A stretch of 64,000 nt of DNA from Tigriopus japonicus (Eukaryota > Arthropoda > Copepoda > Harpacticoida > Harpacticidae), in NCBI GenBank assembly GCA_010645155.1, contig JAAGOF010000015.1, positions 70,529 through 134,528 of the forward strand, given 5' to 3'. The translations under genes and the position numbers were made by a program. The notes beneath the pieces are model-generated. The model did no database searches. It was not told the origin of the DNA and was given only the letters and a program-made list of their open reading frames with translations. Below, one piece after another: positions 22,314 through 33,500 of this stretch. Each line of letters opens with the position of its first letter. The first letter of the stretch is position 1.

Positions 22314-25300
22314 GGTTCTATTCTTTCTTTAGAATCGACAAGGGTGTTGTCACTCCTTGAACTGTTCTTGGCCAACTGTGACATGAACTACATGGAATTG
22401 AATTCAAGAAGCAGATGAGATGCCGATAATATCATATCGTTCATTGTGTGTGAAGACGTTATGCTGGTTGGGTATTTCTTTGGATGTGTTTGGAATGAAT
22501 AAACCTGTTTTGTGACGAGAATCAAGGGACTTTGGAGGAGATCGCTTCCGTTATGCAATAAAAAGGGCCCTAATTTCGCACTTCCTCAATAGAGGAAAGC
22601 CCTTTTTCTCCTTCTCTTGACATTGAATGTTTTGGCTAATGATTGGTTTTGAGTGTATCAATGACGAGTTTGATAACAAGAGACGAAAATAGTGTACAAT
22701 TTATTGATCTTCAGAGATCTCAAATTTAAATTGACGAAAAAATTCTAAAGATTTTCTGTCCTTGGCCTAAAACCACAATGCACAGAGGGCCCAGAGATGG
22801 AAATTTTAAAATTCAAACTGTAGGAATAGAGAGTTTCAGATGATGCTCTCATGATTTTTTTTTGCATTTTAAGCCTTGGCTATAAAGCTATGCTCAAAAT
22901 AGTGAAATGTGGTTGTTTGTAAGATGTCAAAAAATAGGTTTCTGGACACGTTTACTAAAAGTAAATTAAAGCACATATTTGTCCATATTTTGATTGAAAC
23001 TTTACATTGATGCTCTCAAGTGCCGTATCTAGAAATAAATTTTTTGACATTGTTCATTTTGAACAATTTTATTGCATTTATATAAAACTACACTCAAAAT
23101 TTTCTTTTTAGACGAGTTAAAAATTTCAACTTTTCTTCAAAAACTTTCGATTTTGGGGGTACGCGTCATATTTTGGTAAATTGAAGAAATAGGTCATCTA
23201 TTTGCAGATTTCTTTGTTTAATAAATAGGCGTTGAAAATTTGTCGATTCATTGCAAAATTTTAGTTAAAAGAAAAAAATTCCAGAATTTTGTTTTTAAGT
23301 TCTACACCATTAGCAACGGAATCAGCACAATTGTTTGTGTAAATAAACACCTACATATGTGCTATAAATGAGCCAAGTTTCAAATCTCCAGAGTGTTAGA
23401 TTTTAATATTCAGAAGGATTTAAAACTTCATCTTGGAACCTAAAGATATAAAAAGATAAATTAAATTCAAATTACCCCCAAAATGGGGGTTGCGCGTAAC
23501 TTTTTTAGAAAGTTAAAAATTAAGTCAATAGCTGATCAATATTTGGCGTAAAATACATACTTCTGCTGTTGTCGCATCTGTGTTTAATCTGTTCTTAAAG
23601 TTTGCCAGTTTTTTGAGAGCGCACACCTTGACTGAGGGCCAAAAGAGGGAAGTACTATTTGGTGTATGGTCAACGGTAAATATAAGAGAATTGCCTTTCA
23701 GCAACAACCTTTTTTTCTAAAATTATGAGACTTTATTTTCTGTGTGTATATTTTCATTCACCGCAAAGTATTTTTTAATCAAGAGTTATTTTTTTGCACT
23801 TTGAGGACTGCTNNNNNNNNNNNNNNNNNNNNNNNNNNNNNNNNNNNNNNNNNNNNNNNNNNNNNNNNNNNNNNNNNNNNNNNNNNNNNNNNNNNNNNNN
23901 NNNNNNNNNNNNNNNNNNNNNNNNNNNNNNNNNNNNNNNNNNNNNNNNNNNNNNNNNNNNNNNNNNNNNNNNNNNNNNNNNNNNNNNNNNNNNNNNNNNN
24001 NNNNNNNNNNNNNNNNNNNNNNNNNNNNNNNNNNNNNNNNNNNNNNNNNNNNNNNNNNNNNNNNNNNNNNNNNNNNNNNNNNNNNNNNNNNNNNNNNNNN
24101 NNNNNNNNNNNNNNNNNNNNNNNNNNNNNNNNNNNNNNNNNNNNNNNNNNNNNNNNNNNNNNNNNNNNNNNNNNNNNNNNNNNNNNNNNNNNNNNNNNNN
24201 NNNNNNNNNNNNNNNNNNNNNNNNNNNNNNNNNNNNNNNNNNNNNNNNNNNNNNNNNNNNNNNNNNNNNNNNNNNNNNNNNNNNNNNNNNNNNNNNNNNN
24301 NNNNNNNNNNNNNNNNNNNNNNNNNNNNNNNNNNNNNNNNNNNNNNNNNNNNNNNNNNNNNNNNNNNNNNNNNNNNNNNNNNNNNNNNNNNNNNNNNNNN
24401 NNNNNNNNNNNNNNNNNNNNNNNNNNNNNNNNNNNNNNNNNNNNNNNNNNNNNNNNNNNNNNNNNNNNNNNNNNNNNNNNNNNNNNNNNNNNNNNNNNNN
24501 NNNNNNNNNNNNNNNAATCCTATCTGTTCCCTTCTTAACAAGTGCCAGTGGGCAAGCTGGGCAAGCCATCTGAAGCTAGCAAGCATTTGAGTGGACTCCC
24601 CTGCTGGCCACCACCAGCTACTCCTGTGATCTTGCATATCAATGGGTAGGTGGGCAAGTTTAAATTGCAGTCAGGGGTGAAGTCAAGAGAGGAAGAAAAT
24701 TCCCTGTGCTCTTTCTCAGCAATGACCATGACAGCCAAGCACAAGAGGGAAGAGAATTCAGCAGCCCTGCAATTTCATTTCCAATCACATTGTTGTCATC
24801 ACCACTTGCATCAATATGTCCAAGGGGATAGATTTTCATTCTCTTAGTGTCTTTTAAAGTTTTAAACCTAATTTTACAAGTAATGCAATCTTAACTCATT
24901 TGAAACACACTAACAGTTCATTTTGGACCCCTTCATAAGGGTTCTAGGCCCCTTAGTTTCTCAAAAATTGCTATCTTGGTCTCATATTTTGGAAAATTTG
25001 TTCAGCTTAGAGGGTACTCGTGCATCCTTTTGGGAACGGCGAGCAGTTGCGAGCAGAATGAACTAGATGGCGTTGGATATGATTGTACTCTTTCTAATAT
25101 AGAGCTCTAGGTTAACCCATACTGGATAAGGTCACAATAACTTGGAATTACCTGCAATTACAATAACATCACAAGTCCGTCCTCAGGATTTCCCCTACAA
25201 GAACAAACAAACGTCACCAAAGTTCAGTCTCGGTTCTAAGAGAACTGTACTGTAGACAGGGGACAGTGAAGAGAGGGTCGGTGAATCAATTGTAGACTCC

Positions 25301-25387
25301 TTAGTATTTTCACAATTCTTGCAAATTCTGCTATTTTTCCAAATTCTACAGTTTGCGAATCAAGCAGTATCATTAAATAAAAGTTGT
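22314..25387. other. Intergenic, AT-rich, with assembly gap
   Basis: Upstream of the WAP-like gene. 22680-23810 is AT-rich with a loosely repeated theme (TTTTGGGGGTACGCGTCA near 23153 and ATGGGGGTTGCGCGTAAC near 23483). I see no gene. The 703-base gap lies at 23813-24515. The sequence after it (24516-25387) has no recognised feature. Confidence 0.5.
23813..24515. other. Assembly gap of 703 Ns
   Basis: A run of N. The non-round length suggests an estimated gap size. Confidence 0.95.
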
Positions 25388-27058
25388 TTTAATTGTCCTA
25401 TCCTAGAACTGTTTTCATCGTCATCCGAAACAGTGGTGGAGGAGGTCCAGGGCTGCTTGGAAGAACATCATCCCTTTTTGCAGCCCTTCACGGAATCCGA
25501 GATGGATGAGGCCTTCAAGAAGATGACGAGCAAGGCCCCATCGACATCAGGGGTTTCTCCCTTCCAACTTGCACTTCTCCGGACCCAAATCCAACCACTC
25601 CTTCAAGAACTCTTCAGCCACGCCCTCCAAACATCTATCTTCCCACCAGACTGGATGGAGTCAGCAATCATCTTCATCCATAAGAAGGGGCCCAAAGACA
25701 TTCCAGACAACCATCGGACCATTGCCTTGGAAAACCCCTTCTTGAAGATGATATCCACCCTGCTAGCTGCCCGCTTCTCCGGATTGGCCGAGGAAAGGAA
25801 TCTCTTTCCCAAGTTCCAATTCGGATTCCGGAGAAGCCGCTCAACCACCTCGGCAGCCACTCTCCTCTACGAAATTGTGCAATCAAACATCAGCACTAAG
25901 AGGAGAGTATATGGATGCTTTGTAGATTTTTCCAAAGCATTCGACAGGGTGGACCGAACGCGGTTATTCTCCAAACTCCAACTATGGGGAATTCCGCGTT
26001 CCATCTGTGTCCTGCTTGCGGACATCTACGCGGGACTCAGATGCTCCATTCGATCTGGTGAGGACCTATCCCCCTGCCACTTCACATCCATCGGCCTTCC
26101 GCAGGGGGATCCACTATCGCCAATCCTTTTCAACCTCTATGTATCCGACCTGCCCGAAGCCCTTTCTCACCAAGGCCCCATCATCAACAACAGTAGAATA
26201 CAATACCTACAATATGCAGACGACCTGGTTCTCTTGGCTGATTCAGCCGTGGAATTGCAAAATGCCATCAATGCTCTCCACGGTTATTGCCAAGAGAACG
26301 GCCTTCAAGTCAACACCATCAAGACAAAGGCCATGGTTTTCCATAAAGGTCGTCTGCCTCCCACCTCCTTTCACATCAACAATAGTCCGATTGAAATCGT
26401 CAAGTTTTTTAACTATGTCGGTTTCACCTTCACCACCCAACTCTCCCTCACCAAACACCTCAACATCCCAATAACCAAGGCCAGGGCCAGGATCGGATAC
26501 ATATGCAATAAACTTCCTATCAAGAATCTTCCTCTGCCAATAGTTCTTCAACTCTTCCAGACTTACATCACCCCCATCTTCCTCTACGGCCTGCACCTCT
26601 GGCTTCCCAACTCCGCCCAATCCGCCCTCAAATCCGCCGATGCCACCTTCACCAAATTCCTCGAAAGATACCTCTGCGTGCCCCAATATGCCAATAATGC
26701 ATGGACCCATTTCCTATGCGAAACCGAGCCCCTCACCATCGGGCTGGCAAGGTTAGTGTCCAACAGTGTTAGGAACCTGACCTTTCCGGAGGTGATGTCT
26801 GGACATATGCTGTCCTTCCCGGTCAAGGACTTGACAACACCTTATTGTCCTTGGCCTGACATCCCTTCGGAATATTGGCGGTCACTCACCTTCGGCCGGC
26901 TTCCTGCCCAACTCCACCAAAGACGGGAACTGACGAAGGATCTGTTCAATCTGACCCACCCTATCTACTGCAATAACCAAGAGTTTCATCATCTCCCTCT
27001 ACCCAACTGTATTTGTACTGTCTGTCAATCTCCTCTTCATTTCTTTCATGTGCACTGA
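25388..27058 (+). CDS. LINE reverse transcriptase, partial but open
   Basis: About 560 codons with no stop or frameshift before TGA at 27056-27058; no natural ATG begins the frame. Reverse-transcriptase blocks in order are IIFIHKKGPKDIPDNHRTIA, FQFGFRRSRSTTSAATLL, FVDFSKAFDRVDR (motif A, catalytic Asp), LPQGDPLSPILFNLYV (motif B) and YLQYADDLVLLADS (motif C, catalytic Asp pair, near 26212-26224). The C-terminus has CICTVCQSPLHFFHVH, a Cys/His motif like the knuckles closing many LINE ORF2 proteins. The enzyme copies element RNA into DNA at the target site. Without the endonuclease it would not be autonomous. The clade is not assigned; jockey-group is a guess. Confidence 0.85.
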   Translation, partial: FNCPILELFSSSSETVVEEVQGCLEEHHPFLQPFTESEMDEAFKKMTSKAPSTSGVSPFQLALLRTQIQPLLQELFSHALQTSIFPPDWMESAIIFIHKKGPKDIPDNHRTIALENPFLKMISTLLAARFSGLAEERNLFPKFQFGFRRSRSTTSAATLLYEIVQSNISTKRRVYGCFVDFSKAFDRVDRTRLFSKLQLWGIPRSICVLLADIYAGLRCSIRSGEDLSPCHFTSIGLPQGDPLSPILFNLYVSDLPEALSHQGPIINNSRIQYLQYADDLVLLADSAVELQNAINALHGYCQENGLQVNTIKTKAMVFHKGRLPPTSFHINNSPIEIVKFFNYVGFTFTTQLSLTKHLNIPITKARARIGYICNKLPIKNLPLPIVLQLFQTYITPIFLYGLHLWLPNSAQSALKSADATFTKFLERYLCVPQYANNAWTHFLCETEPLTIGLARLVSNSVRNLTFPEVMSGHMLSFPVKDLTTPYCPWPDIPSEYWRSLTFGRLPAQLHQRRELTKDLFNLTHPIYCNNQEFHHLPLPNCICTVCQSPLHFFHVH

Positions 27059-27243
27059 AACCATTCTAGTCAACTCACCTGTGATACCACAATATAATTT
27101 GTCTATTATAACGTTTTTTAACATTTGACATGTCAGTTCACCATTTATATGAGAACACATATATATATTTTTACAATATTTTACTTTATTTTATACAACC
27201 TGACATGACCTTGAGTCGCAATAAACATATTATTATTATTATT
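25388..27243 (+). mobile_element. 5'-truncated non-LTR (LINE) retrotransposon
   Basis: Carries a reverse-transcriptase frame, a short 3' UTR and a terminal (ATT)n tail at about 27228-27242, typical of LINE 3' ends. No endonuclease is present, so the copy is truncated at its 5' end. The left boundary is approximate. The sequence is clearly richer in G+C than its flanks. I could not define a target duplication. Confidence 0.8.
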
Positions 27244-28673
27244 GGAGTCTTGGACATGAAAGATCTCATAGGATTGATGAAACAAATGGAAAATCTAGCA
27301 CAGCACCTTGCATTTATTCCTCAAGAGGGGAATTTTGAGTTTGAGTGGTATCCCAGCAAGTCTCATTTTTAAGGAATGGCCAAAAAGAGAAGTCTATAAA
27401 CTTTAGCACTGTTCCTGTGGTAAAACCGGCAAAGTCTACATCCCCCTACATAGCCTTTCATTTTCATCTTCTTTAAGAGAAGGTGTTTTTAAATAAATTG
27501 CTTACACGAAAAAGATTCCAACATCTAATGACAGTTAAATGTTCTGGATGTATGTGAAAGTATTGTTCTATAAAAAGGCATGGTTGAATTGAACATTTTC
27601 ATATCTGAAACTCTGATTAGGGAAAACGTCTTAGCTCGACATAACTTTTTACTGTGTCAACAAAATTTACCAAGTTACGAACTTTCAAACTTGCAAAGGA
27701 CACGCTCATTTCAATGAAAAATGTGAACACAATAAGTTATCCCACGAATTTGGGAATGCGTCACAAAGGACTTCACAAATATAATACATAAACTCGTTTT
27801 GCCTGTAAGCATAGAAACGCCCAACCCTGTATTTAGCCTTCTTTTATAAAAAAAATGTCGCATTTAACTTTATTAGACTAAACTAAACGCCTCAAATCTA
27901 GAACATTGTCAATTTAAAAGAAGTAGAATTTTTTTATAATTATAGCTTTTGTCTAGGAAGTCAAAAAGGCTAGCTGTAAAGCTAAAGATTCTTTCAATTG
28001 ATTGTTCGCCACTTTAAAAGAGCATCCTAAAAATGCATTCATCTTTCATCTAGGCAAAAACAATGTCTAACAATGAGTCAGGCACCATAAACTCATCTCG
28101 GAACTATTTCACGTTTCAGATCTAATCCGTTTCAAGTTTTATTGCATCTCCTGAAAAAGGCCCAAACTTGGTTAATTGAAAGGAAGACGTTTTGTTATGT
28201 TGCTAATTGCACGTTTCCACCATTTTTTTTCTTCCACTGTCGTCATATTCAAATTTGCCATACATACTTCAACAACAACACAAACAGTTACTACTAGAGA
28301 ACAGTACAATAGTATATGAATGCAAAATCAGTCCAGCAGAACGCCTTCCTTATAAAGATGCTTCTTCCAGAGGAAAAAATCGTATTCATACCTGATCTAG
28401 GGGATCGTGTTAAACAGTACGAATGTATATATCTTATTATCTTCCGTTCTTGGTCGAAACAAAAAGAATGGTTACACTCCCGTTTTTGGCTCCAGAATAT
28501 TTTGCTTTGAGATCCTATTTGATTGATTAAGGATTGTCGACGCCAACTTCATTTCAATATGATGAGGATTGATGAAAAAAGGAATGGATATTTTATCATA
28601 ACAATGAAACAATTTTCATTATAGAATATTAAAAATCGGCCAAAGCTGACAAATGAGTACGTTCAATCTTTAG

Positions 28674-29039
28674 TAGGGATATGTCTGAATAGGGCAACAA
28701 CCGGCTCAGTATCGGATCGGATCAATTCTGATATAGGCTCATCCGGAGTCGCAACCGAAATCCAAGGAGTCGGCTCATAAAATTTGGATGAATTTAAGTT
28801 GAAACCTCAGTTAATCAATTTTTCCACAGTTTGTTTTAATTATCTCTTCAAGAGGATCTTTATATTCCATTGTAAAAATTGTCATTGATCGTATAAACTA
28901 TCCTAGAAAAACTTTTGTATAGGACCCTATATGAGCGGAATCCAATCCAAATCCGATCCAAATCCTTGATCTTTATTTCAATCCAAACTGGACCGACCCT
29001 GACCCGGAACCAAAAAAATCTTGAACCGTCCCATCCCTA
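28674..29039. mobile_element. hAT-like MITE, TAGGGATRKG family, copy 1
   Basis: 366 bp; ends TAGGGATATGTC and GTCCCATCCCTA. The flanks ATCTTTAG (28666-28673) and ATCATTAG (29040-29047) agree at 7 of 8 positions. The interior (CCGGCTCAGTATCGGATCGG, GAGTCGGCTCATAAA) is shared with 43362-44163. Confidence 0.8.
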
Positions 29040-29430
29040 ATCATTAGGATATAGATCATTGCAATTTCATTTGCTGCACCATTTTCAAAAGCAGATACAA
29101 TTTTGAAGTCACATTTTACGTTGTTTGTGCATGCTAATGTAATCTTTTATTGTATAAACACTTTCAATTTCAAAATTGAAAAGTTTGTTGTTGCCATCAG
29201 GGTTCGGATATGTTGCCAAGTACAACTTTTTGGTGATTTTCACCATTATCATTGAAATTCAATGGTAATCGGATCATCTTGATTTTACTGCACTTTCCTA
29301 ATATTTTCCCACTTATTTTGGGATGATTAACGCCAAGCAAGATCGATTTATTGATTCAGCATATGTAATTTTCAATTTTTACCCCTATATCCGAACCACA
29401 CTGATCATAGAATTCAACAGAGGGGAGATA

Positions 29431-29974
29431 CCAGGGTGGGCCAGCAATGACTTTTCATTGCAGGCAGCAAGGGCCGTTTATCATCCGCGACTAGTTGAAA
29501 CCAAGGGGGGCGACAAACTCAGGTTTACCATTACATTTCGCCAGAGGGCGCATTGTTCTGAAATTGTCGCGTGAGTGAGTGCGAGACAGGCAACCAAGCA
29601 CCAAAAAATCAGCTGAACGGCTGTTAAGAATTCTGCCGAAATACAAGCAGACAGCCGGCTGGCTGCCCAAGCAAGCCTTAAATCAATGTGTTCCCCCTGG
29701 TTGAAACTTGCCCAAATTATAGAGGTCTATAGAGAGGCCATTGTCGTCATTTTGTCTGCCTTGTTTACTGCTTAAAACTGGCCAGAAGTTGCCTAAGAAG
29801 GCAAATATTTCAGAAGAATACCAAAAGATACTTGCCCAAACAAGCGGAAGATCATAGTACAAAGGAGAGTGCGCAAGACAAATCTAAAGCATCTTTAGAC
29901 AAATCCAGTAGCTGTCGCTGATGATAAACGGCCTTTGCTGCCCACAGTGAAATTTCACGACCGGCCCACCCTAG
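29431..29974. mobile_element. MITE with about 60-bp terminal inverted repeats
   Basis: The left end CCAGGGTGGGCCAGCAATGA and the reverse complement of the right end CTAGGGTGGGCCGGTCGTGA continue through GGCAGCAARGGCCGTTTATC in both arms. No coding capacity. No convincing target duplication, so the superfamily is unclear. Confidence 0.75.
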
Positions 29975-30550
29975 TAGAATCTTCCCTCTAGGACATCTGT
30001 GGCCCAAACAAGTTTGACGCACTGACATTTGTGCTTTGATCTTCGACTAGCATAAGCAAGTTTTTAGGATACCTTTCGGAAATATTTGCTTTTTCACGCA
30101 ACTTATTGGCAACTTCGTTGTCCAGTATCAGCTGCAAACAAGGCTAAATGGCGCTAAATGACGACAATGGCCCCTCGATCCTTCTCTAAGGTACTGATAA
30201 CGAACCTCAATATCAAGCTACAAGATAACGAATCATGATTCTAAAAATTACTATAAGGGGCGCTGTTCCAAGAATTAATGTGGTCAAAGCTTCAACACAA
30301 GCAGTTTGGCAAAAGCAAGAAGCATGTTCCAGCACTTCGTTAGATGTTTTTCGAGCTACACCATTAAAAATTTCTACGTCAGATAACTTGATTCTGAATT
30401 GAATTCAACTATTATTGTGAATAAAAATGACTGTATGAATAACAATCTTGAATTTTCTAATGCAGTTCCCGAAGTCAAAGAATTTCCATGGAACTCCGGT
30501 ACAATTTTCGAGCAAACTCTTCTCCTCAAAGTCGTCTCTTTCATATTTTG

Positions 30551-30556
30551 TTTATT
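30551..30556 (-). terminator. Poly(A) signal, Vein-like gene
   Basis: The minus strand reads AATAAA about 37 bases after the stop codon of the Ig/EGF gene. Confidence 0.55.
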
Positions 30557-30592
30557 AGTAATCAATTCGACAAGGTTGTTCTTTCCGTATGT

Positions 30593-33500
30593 CTAAGGTA
30601 AGTGCTCTCCTCGCTTAGCTAAATGAGATTCTTGGGTTAATGCCATGGCCTCCAATTTTGGCGTTTGCAGGCGGAATCGGCGGAACGCAAGCTCCTCTTG
30701 AGCTCGTTTCAGGTCCACAACTTGACGTTCCACGGATTTCCATTCGGCGTATTCTAGCCGAGACATCTCTGTGATTGGGGGTTGCTTCCAAGCTGCGCAA
30801 ATTTCCCGGAAGTGGATGTCATGCCCATAAGGACCACAAGCCTCACCTGGAGCAAGCACAAGAGTTTGAATCTTCCAGAAAGTGTTTTTCTGAGGACAGA
30901 ATGAGTCTTACTTTCTACGTATGGCAGGTCTATTTGAGCTTTTTTGAACTGGCATCTTTGACCGGCGAAGCCGTCACGACATCTATAAATGAAAGAGTGA
31001 AGACGATTTCTGGAGAAAATTGTCCAACAAAATCCATGCAGGTTCAAAGAAATTGGACTTTGTTTATCTTTGCTGGATGCACGCACATTAATGAATTTTG
31101 GGATCACTTGAAAATGGAGAGGAAGGGATTGAAAAAAAGGAGGCTGCAAGCTGTTTCAAGGATCTAGGTGGTAATGTTCTGGTACCAACAAAATATTTTT
31201 GTACTGATGTTGTACAAGGACATCTTAATTTCTCACATTACAGAAATACAGCTTACGTCATTCTAATAAAATGCGAGGTTATTTCAATGAAGTAAATGTT
31301 TTTCAATGTTGTAACTTGGCCCTTAGTAATACTATGTAATGTATCCTTTGTCGTGTCATCCTTGGGCTGTACAATCTTATTGGTTTATCAATTCAATGTT
31401 CTCAAGTTAAATGAATTATGTTGGGATGAACAAACTTGATTGATGTTAACAACATTGCTTAATTTAGGCTTGCTTATCAAAGCATTGTACTGAGAATTTT
31501 AACAACATTTTGTGGAAAGGCAAATGTTACCTGGACATCAATTTCTAGACAAAAGACAACAAATTATGGTTGCACTTTACCGTAATAGTAGCAGCAGATT
31601 CTCTTATTTATTTTTAAATAAAAATATAAAAGTCGAGCAAGTAATTAAAAACTAAACTAATTATGATGGTGCCAAAAGTTGCTTTTGACTATAATTATTG
31701 GAAATGTAATCATTAGTATAATAACAAAGAACTTGTAGTTGGATTACTTTAAAGTTCTCCTCAATCTAAGTGATTTCTGAAGTGAAGTCAAATTTGGTTT
31801 CCATTTTGACTTTAAATGTTGTTCAGTCACTCAGAATCATACTTATGTGGAGGAAAACATTGAAAAACAGGAAAAGTCTACCATAGATCTAATATTTGAT
31901 CCCACAACGTGTAGAGGTAAAAAACATGTACATGAATTATCTCGAACAAGTCTGTAATTAGCTAACTATAATTGCAACCAATTGGAAATGCTGCAGCAAT
32001 TACAGAATTGTTACAATCACATCACAGGTCTGAGTGGTGAGTTTTGGCTTACTTGCAAACTAGTTCCCCAATGAATTCATAGTAGGAACAAGAGCCTCCA
32101 TTCAGACAAAATGAACGAATTGGGCAGTTTGACACTGAAGGGTCTGGGGCTGAAAAGTAAAGAAATAACAAGACATATGTATTTTTCTTGCTCAGGGTTG
32201 GCTTTGTCAACTCACCAGAGTATCTGACACTAATACTGACTGATTGACTGTGAGATCCTAGAGCATTAACCGCTTTGCAAGTGTAATGTCCTGAATCTGT
32301 GCGTCGAACATTGCTGATGCGAAGCGTTGATCGCCGCCTAAGAAAGAAAAAATGAATATTATTGTAAAATCATTACAGGCCGGGAAAATTTGTGTTTTTT
32401 AGAGGCCAAAATGTTGTTTTTATACCTGCAAAAATTGCAAAAGGGGATAATGGTGCTTTTCCGAATTGTACCAATGTAATAAATCTGACATAATATTTAA
32501 AGAAAAATCAATCGTGGGATAAACAAAAAATTACCAAAGAAAGTGAAAACTGGAAAATTTTCACCGAACATCAAGTTATCAATCACGTGTGAGAAAATAT
32601 CCCCAAACAGGCCATAATATGTGATTTTCAACTAAAAGTGATAAAAAACACGTTTTTACCCCAAAAATGCCCCTGATATTGAAAAAAAAAAAAAGATTTT
32701 TCTTTTGCGTTTTCTCATGTCATCCTGCATTTTAACCATCACCATTAAAAACCATTTTGTGCTATTTTTTGGGTGCAACCTCTAATCAATCATCTAGGTA
32801 TGAAAATAACTATGATGATACATCTCCATCAAAAAAGATGTCCCGGTGGAAGAAGCACTGGAATCATGGAGTGCGAGGCTAGCAATGAGAATAATGATTT
32901 CCAGTAAGAACAATTCAATTACGTTCTTCAGCAAATGAGGCGGAGTCAAAAGTTATGCACTCTCAAAGCTCAGTGCAAATCCTACCGAGACTGAATGAAC
33001 TAGCCCTTTTGTGGTAATCGTTTTACCACAAAAGGGCGAGTTCATTCATTCTATGCTCTCTTCAATACACAAGTTTGAGAAGGCATAACTTTTCACTCCG
33101 GCATTCGATTGGACTGAAATTTGAAATCCGTGTTCTTCTCAATGCAAGCCAGGTCTCATTTGCAGAAGAACGCAAATGGATCGTTTCTGCTAGAAATCAT
33201 AATTCATAACAATCATAAGTTACCTTTTCGATCGAATTTTGAATCTGAATGTGGAGGTGAGTTCTTGGCCATTGCGAAGCCATTGAATCTCTGGGATCGG
33301 CTGACCGATTGGAACTCGACATTTGAGCTTCACATTGTCGTTTTCGTCAATGGAAGACGATGGTTTGGACAATGGCGAGACTTGAGGACGTGCAGCTGAA
33401 ACAAAAACCACGAGTTATTGATTCCTCAAATAAATGCTTTAGAATTCAGATTGTCTTCCAATTGGATGCACGTTTTTAACAAATAAGGCTTATTTGCAAT

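Larger units (their letters stand above)
27244..30592. other. Intergenic with two inverted-repeat elements
   Basis: Between the LINE and the 3' end of the Vein-like gene. No gene is supported; the short frames at 28207-28510 and 29323-29574 have no recognisable content. Elements at 28674-29039 and 29431-29974 are listed separately. Confidence 0.5.
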
